A DNA stretch of 35,995 nucleotides, from contig CAOJEC010000009.1 in NCBI GenBank assembly GCA_948433885.1, positions 1 to 35,995 of the forward strand, written 5' to 3'. Numbering within the stretch: the first letter of the stretch is position 1; every line of letters begins with the position of its first letter. A program made the translations under genes and the position numbers. The notes under the pieces were generated by a model, which worked only from the letters and a program-made list of their open reading frames with translations, had not been told where the DNA came from and ran no database searches. This document shows positions 16,803 to 24,392 of this stretch, in pieces. The DNA is from an uncultured bacterium. Its GTDB lineage: Bacteria; Bacillota_I; Bacilli_A; RF39; UBA660.

Positions 16803-16881
16803 AATTGTAACATAGAGATCGTACGTATTATGTATGGATTAGTAAGGTCTTCTATAATAATGAAAGGGTAAGGGATGTATA

Positions 16882-18180
16882 ATGAACAGTAAGAAAATGT
16901 CGAGAATTTTGTTGATGATGAGTATCATGATAAATGTCACTCTCGTGATAGGAATAAATTTGAGTAAAAGTCCAAAAGATGATGAGAAGCCTATCACATC
17001 GGAAGCGATTGCTATGTACGTCGAAGGTGAAAACGGTGAGTACAGTCAAAGCAATGAGAAAACTTTTCCAAAAGAAGGGTACATCTTGAACGTAGAGAAG
17101 AGCACTTGTAGAAATGGTGGATCGTTAACACAAGATGCGAGTACTAAGGCTATAAGTTTGAGTGTAGGAAATGCTGAATCGTGTACATTGTATTTTGATA
17201 AAGAAGTTCTTGGTGGAATAGATTCAATAATAGCTTCATCAAAAGGAACTAGAACAAATTTTGATGATCCAGCAACAACTGATGAAGGCGTGTTCGAGAT
17301 GGAGGATGATTATGGTACAAGTTACTACTATCGAGGAGCAGTGACAAATAACTATGTGAAGTTTGCAGGATACTATTGGAGAATCATCAGGGTCAATGGA
17401 GACGGAAGTTTGAGAATAATATATGATGGAACACAAGCATATGCGAATGGAACAAGTAGTACAGGAAGGTTCATCAAGACAGGACAAGCATACAACTCAA
17501 GTTACAATGATACAAAATATGTAGGATGGATGTATGGTCCTGTAGGGACCACGGCTAGTACAAGCAAGACACAAGCTCAGACAAATACAGTAGACTCAGA
17601 AATTAAAGAAGTAGTAGATGCATGGTATAAAACTAACATAGAAGACGCAGGATATGGAAATGCAGTGTCCGACACATTGTTTTGTAATGATAGAAGTACA
17701 CCAGGAAAAGAGGCAACTGGATGGAATGATGATACAGGGCTAGGCTATGGTACTCAAAAGACGGCGTATGGAGCATATGCTAGAATGAAAGGAGCAATTA
17801 GTGACTATACAGGAGCAACCCCAACATTCAAATGTCCAGAGAGGAATGACGCATTTACAGTGAAAGACACGAGAAAAGGAAATGGAGCATTGACATACCC
17901 AATAGGGTTAATAACCGCGGATGAAATAGTAGCTGCAGGATCAGGAAAAATGTATACATTAAACGAAAATTATTATTTAGATCGAGGCTTATATTATTGG
18001 ACTCTCTCGCCTTTCACTTTCCAAAGTGTTGCTACTATATTCAATGTGGATACTAATGGGAGACTTCTCGATAACTATATGGCATACGGTGGTGCCGTTG
18101 CGCCGGTTATCAACCTAAGTGCAAACTACGTGAAAACCTTAAGAGGTACAGGTACTATGACGAATCCATATCAAGCTTAA
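16882..18180 (+). CDS. Membrane-anchored surface protein A with FGE/DUF6273-like C-terminal domain
   Basis: A protein of 432 residues. A signal anchor (about residues 7-27) is followed by a module with two cysteines (about 44-108; MYVEGENGEYSQS to CTLYFDK) that is almost identical in the paralogue at 34274-35587. The large C-terminal part contains FAGYYWRIIRVNGDGSLRIIY, then GLITADEIVAAGSGK, a divergent segment with YYWTLSP, and GGAVAPVINLSA near the end. This order (W-x-L/R-SP, variable stretch, G-V-x-P-V/A-I-N/L) is typical of the DUF6273/formylglycine-generating-enzyme-like fold used for displayed binding faces. Catalysis is not indicated. It is probably held on the outer membrane face. 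Its place between sigE and sigG is unusual. Confidence 0.8.
   Translation: MNSKKMSRILLMMSIMINVTLVIGINLSKSPKDDEKPITSEAIAMYVEGENGEYSQSNEKTFPKEGYILNVEKSTCRNGGSLTQDASTKAISLSVGNAESCTLYFDKEVLGGIDSIIASSKGTRTNFDDPATTDEGVFEMEDDYGTSYYYRGAVTNNYVKFAGYYWRIIRVNGDGSLRIIYDGTQAYANGTSSTGRFIKTGQAYNSSYNDTKYVGWMYGPVGTTASTSKTQAQTNTVDSEIKEVVDAWYKTNIEDAGYGNAVSDTLFCNDRSTPGKEATGWNDDTGLGYGTQKTAYGAYARMKGAISDYTGATPTFKCPERNDAFTVKDTRKGNGALTYPIGLITADEIVAAGSGKMYTLNENYYLDRGLYYWTLSPFTFQSVATIFNVDTNGRLLDNYMAYGGAVAPVINLSANYVKTLRGTGTMTNPYQA
17014..17205 (+). repeat. N-terminal module shared with the paralogue (copy A)
   Basis: About 190 bp that match 34403-34594 with only scattered, mostly third-position changes. The first 38 bases are identical. 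The upstream anchors of the two genes are unrelated. Confidence 0.85.
17950..18090 (+). other. Divergent C-terminal cassette of surface protein A
   Basis: Between the conserved GLITADEIVAAGSGK and GGAVAPVINLSA codons, the two paralogues differ at most residues and by small indels. Codons here are rich in T/C endings and CTC/TTC/TCG, while the flanks use A-ending codons (ACA, GGA, GCA). Confidence 0.6.
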
Positions 18181-18243
18181 GGTAGAAGCCTTTAGTAAAA
18201 AGCAAGTAATTATTAAAAAAGTATATTGAATAAAACTTCAAAT

Positions 18244-18276
18244 AATCTCCCAAAAAGTAAGCAAGGGGGATTTTTT
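18244..18276 (+). promoter_or_regulatory. Hairpin covering the sigG ribosome-binding site, also terminator-like
   Basis: AATCTCCC (18244-18251) pairs with GGGGGATT (18265-18272), with one G-U pair, across a 13-nt loop. The 3' arm is the Shine-Dalgarno sequence of sigG. Six T follow (18271-18276), so the same element could end transcription of gene A. A B. subtilis precedent exists for a sigG leader hairpin that limits translation (from memory). Confidence 0.6.
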
Positions 18277-18277
18277 G

Positions 18278-19054
18278 ATGAGCAAATATAAAGTCGATAT
18301 AGTCGGCATCGATACTAATAAATTGAAGGTTTTAAACAATAAAGAAATGGAAGTGTTGTTTGCAAGGTACAAAGAAGGAGATGAAGCTGCAAAGGATGAA
18401 TTGGTGAACGGCAATTTGAAGTTGGTGTTGAGTATCATTTCCAAGTTTAGAAATAAAGATATCGATATGAACGATCTATTTCAAGTCGGTTGTATCGGTC
18501 TCATAAAAGCTGTCGACAACTTTGATAGCAGTTATGGGGTGATGTTTTCTACATATGCTGTTCCACTCATTTTAGGAGAAGTCAAAAGACTAGTTAGAAC
18601 TAATTCTAGTGTACGAGTGGCGAGGAGTATTCGAGATACGGCTTATCGTATTTTGAAATTCAAAGAAGAGTATTCCAACATATATGGAATCGAGCCTCGC
18701 AATGCGGTCATAGCCAAAGAACTAGGAATCGAAGAATACGAAATAAGAGATGCCCTAGAGTCCTTACAAGATCCTGTCAGTATATTCGAACCTATATACA
18801 ACGATGGAGGTGATACGATATATCTTTTAGACCAAGTAGCCGACGTCAAGAAAGGTGCTACTGACAAAGATATGTTGATCGCGATGAGAGAAGCATTAAA
18901 AAAGATTAAAAAAAGAGAACGCGATGTGTTGGTGTCTCGCTATATTGTGGGCAAGACACAAAGTGAAATTGCCGAAGATTTGGGAGTCAGCCAAGCACAG
19001 ATTTCTAGAATCGAGTCTACTGCGATGAAAAATGTCAAAAAACTTCTAGAATAG
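18278..19054 (+). CDS. sigG: Forespore sigma factor SigG
   Basis: A protein of 258 residues starting at ATG 18278, 7 nt behind AAGGGGGA. It matches SigG strongly: an N terminus KYKVDIVGIDTNKLKVLNN (like the SigG gin-box region), LVNGNLKLVLSI, DLFQVGCIGLIKAVDNFD, FSTYAVPLILGEVKR, QDPVSIFEPIYNDGGD and region 4 KTQSEIAEDLGVSQAQISRIES. The SIFEPIYNDGGD motif separates it from SigF. SigG directs late forespore genes. A hairpin masks its ribosome site. TGAATA at 18227-18232 could be a forespore -35 box, but I see no convincing -10. Confidence 0.95.
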   Translation: MSKYKVDIVGIDTNKLKVLNNKEMEVLFARYKEGDEAAKDELVNGNLKLVLSIISKFRNKDIDMNDLFQVGCIGLIKAVDNFDSSYGVMFSTYAVPLILGEVKRLVRTNSSVRVARSIRDTAYRILKFKEEYSNIYGIEPRNAVIAKELGIEEYEIRDALESLQDPVSIFEPIYNDGGDTIYLLDQVADVKKGATDKDMLIAMREALKKIKKRERDVLVSRYIVGKTQSEIAEDLGVSQAQISRIESTAMKNVKKLLE

Positions 19055-19091
19055 TCGATCGACGAAACCATATAATTAAATAGGTGGTTTT

Positions 19092-19325
19092 ATGCGCATG
19101 AGTGATTTGCAAGCAAAGGATATCGTCAATACAAAAAATGGAGCTAAAATAGGGAAAATTTGTGATATAGTCGTGAACGAAACTGGCGAAATACTCTATT
19201 TGGTCGTCGAACCTTTGAAATTTTTTAAAAAATATACTTCTTTCGGGGTGGAGACCAATATAAAATTTTCACAAATTGTCAAATTTGGAACCGATGTTAT
19301 ACTTGTGGATTTGTCGAACGGGTAG
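19092..19325 (+). CDS. YlmC/YmxH family PRC-barrel sporulation protein
   Basis: A protein of 77 residues with the PRC-barrel pattern RMSDLQAKDIVNTKNGAKIG, DIVVNETGEILYLVV and a terminal strand VILVDL. YlmC/YmxH proteins (about 80 residues) are small, widespread in spore formers and often lie beside sigG and ylm genes, as here. Their molecular role is not well known. The ribosome site AGGTGG lies upstream of ATG 19092; ATG 19098 is also possible. Confidence 0.8.
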   Translation: MRMSDLQAKDIVNTKNGAKIGKICDIVVNETGEILYLVVEPLKFFKKYTSFGVETNIKFSQIVKFGTDVILVDLSNG

Positions 19326-19349
19326 TATAATTCTTGTGTGGTGAACTTT

Positions 19350-19844
19350 ATGGAAAGAAAAGTTTTCGTGTATGGAACTTTGTTTTTAGTAATCGATCAA
19401 ATTACGAAAATATTGATCGAGTCTTTTTTAAAAATAGGTGAGACAGTGACGATCGTCAAGAACTTTTTTTCGCTCACTTGTGTTTACAATACAGGAGCTG
19501 CATTCAGCATCTTAGAAGGAAGAGTTTGGTTTTTGACACTTTTGAGTTTGGTCGTTTTGATAATACTTTTGAAGATGAGTAAAGAGTTCGTCAAAAATGA
19601 ACGGAATATATTGGCTTTCGGTATGTTATTCGGAGGAATATTCGGCAATTTGAGTGATCGTCTCTTTTTGGGAATGGTCAGAGACTTTTTGAAGTTCAAA
19701 ATTTTTGGATACAATTTTCCCGTATTCAATGTGGCGGATATATGTATAACAGTCGGCATAGGATTGTTGATCATAGGAATGATTAAAGGAGAAGATAGTG
19801 GTGGAAGTAGTAGTAGAGATAAAAGAATCGGCGAGAATAGATAA
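19350..19844 (+). CDS. lspA: Lipoprotein signal peptidase LspA (signal peptidase II)
   Basis: A protein of 164 residues from ATG 19350; two GTG codons at 19338 and 19341 are in frame but less likely. It has four hydrophobic segments and the conserved blocks VIDQITKILI, YNTGAAFSIL, GGIFGNLSDRL and FNVADICITVG. The aspartates in the last two blocks form the catalytic dyad. It removes signal peptides of lipoproteins, such as the product of the first gene in the window. Its C-terminal 15 or so codons overlap the rluD start, so the two genes are coupled. Confidence 0.95.
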   Translation: MERKVFVYGTLFLVIDQITKILIESFLKIGETVTIVKNFFSLTCVYNTGAAFSILEGRVWFLTLLSLVVLIILLKMSKEFVKNERNILAFGMLFGGIFGNLSDRLFLGMVRDFLKFKIFGYNFPVFNVADICITVGIGLLIIGMIKGEDSGGSSSRDKRIGENR

Positions 19845-20685
19845 ATATTTGGCTGAGAATACGAATTACTCTCGCAGTAAAATTTTGGAAATGATAGAAG
19901 CGGGGCTAATCACGATCGACGGTGAGAAAGTGAAGCCTAGTCGCAAAGTGAAAGATGGAGAAACGATCTATTTGCCCGATGATTATGTGAGCGAAGTGGA
20001 CATCGAAGCTGAGGATATCGAATTGGATATTTTGTACGAAGACGAATACATCATCGTCGTCAATAAACCTTCCGGCATGGTCGTTCATCCGGGAAATGGT
20101 AACAGTGAACATACTTTGGTGAATGCTCTTTTGGGTCATACGAATAAGCTTTCTTCCGAGAATGGAGAAATAAGACCCGGCATAGTCCATCGAATCGACA
20201 AGGACACGAGTGGTGTTTTGTTGGTAGCCAAGACGGACGATGTGCATCAAAAGTTGGCCGAAGGGTTTAAAAACAAGACTATCAAAAGAGTATATGTAGC
20301 ACTTCTAGATGGTGTGTTTCCAAATGCGAGTGCGACAATCGACGCGCCGTTAGGTAGGGATCCTAAAAATAGATTGGCATATACGGTCACCGGAGAAAAT
20401 GCCAAAGAAGCAGTGACACACTTACGAGTTTTGAAAAGATACGAACATCATACTTTGGTAGAACTTCGTTTAGAAACGGGAAGAACACATCAAATCAGGG
20501 TTCATATGAAGTATATTGGCTATCCTGTGCACAACGATCCTATTTACAACACTAAAAAAGCAAGCGACTTTGGACAGTTTTTGCATGCGAAGAGTCTAGA
20601 GTTCGAACACCCTGTGACGAACGAGATGATGTATTTCGAAAGCCCATTGCCAAAAGAATTCGAAGAGTTCTTAGACGAGTTGTGA
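19798..20685 (+). CDS. 23S rRNA pseudouridine synthase, RluD/YlyB type
   Basis: A protein of 295 residues. An N-terminal S4 RNA-binding domain (about 8-65; RIDKYLAENTNYSRSKILEM) is followed by the RluA-family catalytic domain with HRIDKDTSG, in which Asp134 is the nucleophile. Later motifs are GRTHQIRVHMKYIGYPVHND and LHAKSLEFEHP. It isomerises uridines in 23S rRNA. The start is GTG 19798 or GTG 19801 behind AAAGGAGA, inside the end of lspA. The lspA-ylyB order is the same as in Bacillus. Confidence 0.93.
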   Translation: MVEVVVEIKESARIDKYLAENTNYSRSKILEMIEAGLITIDGEKVKPSRKVKDGETIYLPDDYVSEVDIEAEDIELDILYEDEYIIVVNKPSGMVVHPGNGNSEHTLVNALLGHTNKLSSENGEIRPGIVHRIDKDTSGVLLVAKTDDVHQKLAEGFKNKTIKRVYVALLDGVFPNASATIDAPLGRDPKNRLAYTVTGENAKEAVTHLRVLKRYEHHTLVELRLETGRTHQIRVHMKYIGYPVHNDPIYNTKKASDFGQFLHAKSLEFEHPVTNEMMYFESPLPKEFEEFLDEL

Positions 20686-20713
20686 TTTTGAAATTTTAGG
20701 TATGAAATAACAC

Positions 20714-20742
20714 TTGCAAAAGGGGTAGTTATTTAGTATACT
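20714..20742 (+). promoter_or_regulatory. Promoter of rpsO
   Basis: TTGCAA (20714-20719) and TATACT (20737-20742) are separated by 17 nt. The leader to 20827 is about 80 nt and ends in AAAGGAGGA. It may carry an S15 autoregulatory fold, but I see only a weak TTGTA/TACAA stem. Confidence 0.65.
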
Positions 20743-20827
20743 ACTTATAGATTTTTACATTGTTTGTATGAACTCCATCTTACTTACAAGGTTTTAATCG
20801 GTCAATAATATAAAGGAGGAATTTTTT

Positions 20828-21097
20828 ATGGCAGTTTCTAAAGAAAGAAAACTTGCTCGTGTCAAAGAGTTCGGTAAAAGTGAAAAAGACTCAGGAAGAA
20901 CTGAAGTACAAATTGCAATTCTTACTGACGAGATCAACGATTTGACTGAACATTTGAAAGAACACAAACACGATTATCACTCTAAAAGAGGATTACTCAT
21001 GAAAGTCGGTAAGAGACGTAGTCTATTGGATTATCTTCGCGACACCGATGTAGTAAGTTATCGTGAATTGATCAAGAAATTGAATATCAGAAAATAA
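20828..21097 (+). CDS. rpsO: 30S ribosomal protein S15
   Basis: A protein of 89 residues, the usual length. The family blocks are present: [41 protein letters not shown] and [20 protein letters not shown] (cited in parts). S15 binds the central domain of 16S rRNA early in 30S assembly. It has a strong AAAGGAGGA ribosome site and its own terminator, and lies one gene before pnp, close to the common rpsO-pnp order. Confidence 0.98.
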   Translation: MAVSKERKLARVKEFGKSEKDSGRTEVQIAILTDEINDLTEHLKEHKHDYHSKRGLLMKVGKRRSLLDYLRDTDVVSYRELIKKLNIRK

Positions 21098-21100
21098 GGG

Positions 21101-21131
21101 CACTAAATTTTTTAGTGTCTTTCTTTTTATA
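21101..21131 (+). terminator. Intrinsic terminator of rpsO
   Basis: CACTAAA (21101-21107) pairs with TTTAGTG (21111-21117) across a short loop, followed by a T-rich tract. Confidence 0.75.
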
Positions 21132-21140
21132 GGAGACATT

Positions 21141-21767
21141 ATGCAAGAGATCGAACTGTTTTTTAATGCCGGAGATTATGGTCGTCAAGAAAATTTTCTC
21201 ATATATCCGAAGAGCTTGGATGGAAGTAGTATGGGAGAAGTTTCTAGTATTGTGTTCGACGATGTAGAAAAATCTTCGGATGAATTAGCAAAAATATTTT
21301 GGACAGTAGAAGAACAATTGAAAAGAGAAAATTTATATCCCGATCCTACAAAGGTGAAAAGTGTGACCGCATGGCGATTTCATCAAATTGAGAATGGGGC
21401 GATAATGTTTAGGCACAGTATCGACGGGCGAAGAGAATCTGGGACAAAAAGAATGAACACAGCAATAGAAGGAATCTTTTTGAAAGGGATAAATTTAGAA
21501 AAAAGTGTAAAAAAGTATGATAAAATAGGAATAGATATCGTCGATGAAATAGGAAGACAATTTCCTTCGGATATCGAAAAACTTCTAATTGGGGCGAACT
21601 TTGACCTATTTCGTGACATGTTTGTAGATTATTCCAATAATGGAAATTTGCAAGATTTATTTAATCACTTCTATGTGGCATGTTGTGGTAGGGAAATTCG
21701 TGATACACGAAGTATAGAAGTTCATCAACTTCAAAAGAACGGTCCTTTAGATAAATATTTCAAGTGA
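21141..21767 (+). CDS. Hypothetical protein between rpsO and pnp
   Basis: A protein of 208 residues that I do not recognise. It has a mixed alpha/beta profile and no signal or membrane segment. Features are an acidic first third, KSVTAWRFHQIENGAIMFRHS near residues 75-92, and a C-terminal CCGREIRDTRSIE. The ribosome site AGGAG lies a few bases before ATG 21141. It ends 20 nt before pnp and is probably transcribed with it. It occupies the gap between two genes that are adjacent in many bacteria. Confidence 0.7.
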   Translation: MQEIELFFNAGDYGRQENFLIYPKSLDGSSMGEVSSIVFDDVEKSSDELAKIFWTVEEQLKRENLYPDPTKVKSVTAWRFHQIENGAIMFRHSIDGRRESGTKRMNTAIEGIFLKGINLEKSVKKYDKIGIDIVDEIGRQFPSDIEKLLIGANFDLFRDMFVDYSNNGNLQDLFNHFYVACCGREIRDTRSIEVHQLQKNGPLDKYFK

Positions 21768-21787
21768 TATAAGAAAGAGAGGTAAAC

Positions 21788-23953
21788 ATGAAAAGAGAAT
21801 TCAAATTAGATTTCAGGGGAAGAGAAGTCACAATTGAAACGGGAGAACTTGCCAAACAGGCAAATGGAGCAGTACTCGTTCGATATGGCGACACGGTAGT
21901 ATTGTCGGTATCCGTCATGTCTTCGAATGTCAGTACAGCAGACTTTTTTCCATTGACAGTGCTATATCAAGAAAAACTTTATTCGGTCGGAAAGATACCT
22001 GGTGGATTCATAAAAAGAGAAGGTCGCCCTACTGAGGAAGCAACATTGGCATCGAGACTCATAGATAGACCGATCAGACCGATGTTTCAAGATGGTTTTA
22101 GAAACGAAGTGCAAGTCATCAATACAGTTTTGTCAGTAGATCCCGACAATAGTCCCGAGATGACTGCTATGTTAGGCGCATCTTTGGCACTTTGTATAAG
22201 CGATATTCCGTTCGATGGACCGATTGCGGGAGTTCGTGTAGGTAAGATAGGTAAAAATTACATCATCAATCCGACTGTCGAAGAGACGGAAGAATCCGAA
22301 TTGTTATTGACAGTAGCAGGTACGAAGAGCGACATTTGTATGATCGAAGCAGGTGCAAAAGAAGTGGATGAGAAGACCATGATCAAGGCGATTTCAGAAG
22401 GACAAAAGGCCATACGTGAACTATGTGAATTCCAAGAGAAGATCATAGAAGAAGTTGGGCGTCCTAAGGTGACTGTAGATTTGGTGGCCATAGATACAGA
22501 ACTTACCGAAATGGTCAAGACTTATACGCACGATTCTTTGTTGGCAGTTTTGAAAGAGAAAAGTGAGCATACCAAAAAGAATGCCGACATAGAAAATGTC
22601 AAGGTACAAGCGATCGGACATTTTAGTGAGATATATGCAGAAAGAGAAGATTTGGCCGATGTATTGAAGTCCGTCCGTACGATAGTAGACGATTTGGAAG
22701 CAAAATTGGTTCGCGATTTGATCGTAGAAGAACACATTCGTCCGGATGGAAGAGCTCTCGACGAGATAAGACCACTTTCCGCAAGTATCGATCTTTTGCC
22801 GAGAACTCACGGAAGTGCTTTGTTCACACGTGGACAAACACAAGCATTGGCGACGACTACTTTGGGAGCGATGGGAGAACATCAAATCTTGGATGGACTC
22901 GGAATCGAAGATATGAAGAGATTCATGCTTCATTACAATTTCCCAAATTACAGTGTCGGAGAGACTGGTAGATACGGTGCTCCCGGAAGACGCGAAATCG
23001 GTCACGGAGCTTTGGGAGAAAGAGCATTACTACAAGTCATGCCTAGTGAAGAGGAGTTCCCTTATACAGTTCGTGTCGTCAGTGAAATATTGGAATCGAA
23101 TGGATCTTCGAGTCAGGCTTCGATATGTGCTGGATGTCTATCGTTGATGGCGGCAGGTGTTCCAATCAAAGCACCGGTGGCCGGCATAGCGATGGGTCTC
23201 ATCACCAAAGGTAAAAAGCATGCGGTACTCACCGATATTCAAGGATTGGAAGATCACATGGGAGATATGGATTTCAAGGTAGCCGGGACAAGAAACGGAA
23301 TCACTGCATTGCAGATGGACATCAAGATAAAAGGTATAACTGAAGCGATCTTGAAAGAGGCATTGAATCAAGCACACGAGGCGAGAATGCAAATTTTGGA
23401 TTTGATGCATACAGTCATCGAAAGTCCTCGCAAAGAATTGTCTCCATATGCTCCTAAGATTGCGACGATCACTATAAAACCTGAAAAGATCAAGGATGTC
23501 ATAGGTCGCGGTGGAGAGATGATCACCAAGATCATTTTAGAAGCTTCGAACGTCAAGACTGTAAACGATAAAGATGCGGTCAAAGTCGACATCGATGACG
23601 ATGGTCATGTAGTAGTTTACCATACTGACAAAGCGATAATAGATAAGACTATCGAAATGATCGAGAGTGTCGTTCGCGAGGTCGAGGAAGGTAAAATCTA
23701 CAGTGGAAAGGTAATCAAAGTAGAAGAATTCGGCTGCTTCGTAGAACTTTGGACAGGTTGTGAAGGCCTGGTGCACGTTTCACAATTGGCTCATGAAAGA
23801 GTCAATTCTCCTAAAGATGTAGTAGCCGTCGGAGATGAGATAATGGTAAAATCATTAGGTTACGACAATCGAGGAAGACTTAACCTTTCGAGAAAAGATG
23901 CACTTCCTAAGGTAGAAAAAAAAGAAAAAGACGAAAAGAAGAAGAGCGAATAG
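21788..23953 (+). CDS. pnp: Polyribonucleotide nucleotidyltransferase (PNPase)
   Basis: A protein of 721 residues, full length. Two RNase PH domains (about 10-215 and 315-540) flank an all-helical linker. A KH domain follows (about 557-615; VIGRGGEMI), then an S1 domain (about 630-700; GKVIKVEEFGCFVEL and EGLVHVSQLAHERV) and a charged Lys/Glu tail. Motifs FFPLTVLYQEKLYSVGKIPGG and GRREIGHGALGERAL are typical. It degrades RNA 3' to 5' using phosphate and can add tails. Its terminator stem overlaps the stop codon. Confidence 0.98.
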   Translation: MKREFKLDFRGREVTIETGELAKQANGAVLVRYGDTVVLSVSVMSSNVSTADFFPLTVLYQEKLYSVGKIPGGFIKREGRPTEEATLASRLIDRPIRPMFQDGFRNEVQVINTVLSVDPDNSPEMTAMLGASLALCISDIPFDGPIAGVRVGKIGKNYIINPTVEETEESELLLTVAGTKSDICMIEAGAKEVDEKTMIKAISEGQKAIRELCEFQEKIIEEVGRPKVTVDLVAIDTELTEMVKTYTHDSLLAVLKEKSEHTKKNADIENVKVQAIGHFSEIYAEREDLADVLKSVRTIVDDLEAKLVRDLIVEEHIRPDGRALDEIRPLSASIDLLPRTHGSALFTRGQTQALATTTLGAMGEHQILDGLGIEDMKRFMLHYNFPNYSVGETGRYGAPGRREIGHGALGERALLQVMPSEEEFPYTVRVVSEILESNGSSSQASICAGCLSLMAAGVPIKAPVAGIAMGLITKGKKHAVLTDIQGLEDHMGDMDFKVAGTRNGITALQMDIKIKGITEAILKEALNQAHEARMQILDLMHTVIESPRKELSPYAPKIATITIKPEKIKDVIGRGGEMITKIILEASNVKTVNDKDAVKVDIDDDGHVVVYHTDKAIIDKTIEMIESVVREVEEGKIYSGKVIKVEEFGCFVELWTGCEGLVHVSQLAHERVNSPKDVVAVGDEIMVKSLGYDNRGRLNLSRKDALPKVEKKEKDEKKKSE

Positions 23954-23972
23954 TAAAGTTTTGCTCTTTTTG
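23942..23972 (+). terminator. Intrinsic terminator of pnp
   Basis: AAGAGC (23942-23947) pairs with GCTCTT (23963-23968), followed by T. The 5' arm lies in the last codons of pnp. Confidence 0.75.
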
Positions 23973-24140
23973 TATTGTCGAAATGTCTTACATGGCACAT
24001 AATCGGATGAGTTTTACCATAAATATTAGATATCTACAGTTAAATTGGTATTAATTACCTCTGGAAAAATCGTCGAAGTTCGTGTACAATCGTTTGACAG
24101 AGAAATTTGTCGAAACTTTACAAATTTTCTCATAAAAACG

Positions 24141-24169
24141 TTGACATAGAAAGACCGAGTGCTTATAAT
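24141..24169 (+). promoter_or_regulatory. Perfect consensus sigma-A promoter upstream of the structured leader
   Basis: TTGACA (24141-24146) and TATAAT (24164-24169) are separated by exactly 17 nt. It is the best promoter match in the window. Between pnp and this point I see nothing else. Confidence 0.85.
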
Positions 24170-24175
24170 AGGGCT

Positions 24176-24370
24176 TACAGATATAGGTGTTTTCTCGTGG
24201 GTAATTCTGCCCATCAGATTCTCTTGTCGAAAGGTTTGGCGAGCGGAATTGCAGGAGAAAGCATTGCATGAGTCGGAGACATGTACAACACCGATTCGAT
24301 ATCTAAGGAGAGTGATTAGGGGTAAAAATTTTAGACATTAAGTGTCAAGTGGTACCGAGTGTACCTAAAA
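24176..24370 (+). ncRNA. Highly structured leader RNA of unrecognised class
   Basis: The long 5' region folds by eye into two junctions. First, AGATAT (24179-24184) and GGTGTT (24186-24191) pair with ATATCT (24299-24304) and AACACC (24287-24292). Inside are TGGG/CCCA (24198-24201/24210-24213), ATTC-CTTGTC with GGCGAG-GAAT (24218-24228/24238-24249) and TGCATG/CATGTA (24265-24270/24280-24285). Second, TTTTA/TAAAA (24329-24333/24366-24370) encloses GACA/TGTC (24334-24337/24343-24346) and GGTAC/GTACC (24351-24355/24361-24365). I match it to no riboswitch class. It could be a cis-regulator of the three downstream genes or a stable RNA. Confidence 0.6.
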
Positions 24371-24392
24371 CAAAATTAGAAAGAGGTTAATG

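Noticed and set aside
17950-18090. Diversity-generating retroelement within the window
   Set aside because: No reverse transcriptase, accessory gene or template repeat is found in the window. Only the target-like character of the cassette remains.
22421-23005. 194-codon minus-strand frame opposite pnp
   Set aside because: It is a shadow of the conserved pnp frame with no recognisable protein features.
24347-24370. T-box core (AGTGGTACCG) in the surface-operon leader
   Set aside because: The core resembles the T-box motif, but there is no Stem I with an AGTA/GAA specifier loop, no terminator with a T run, and the downstream gene is not linked to amino acids.
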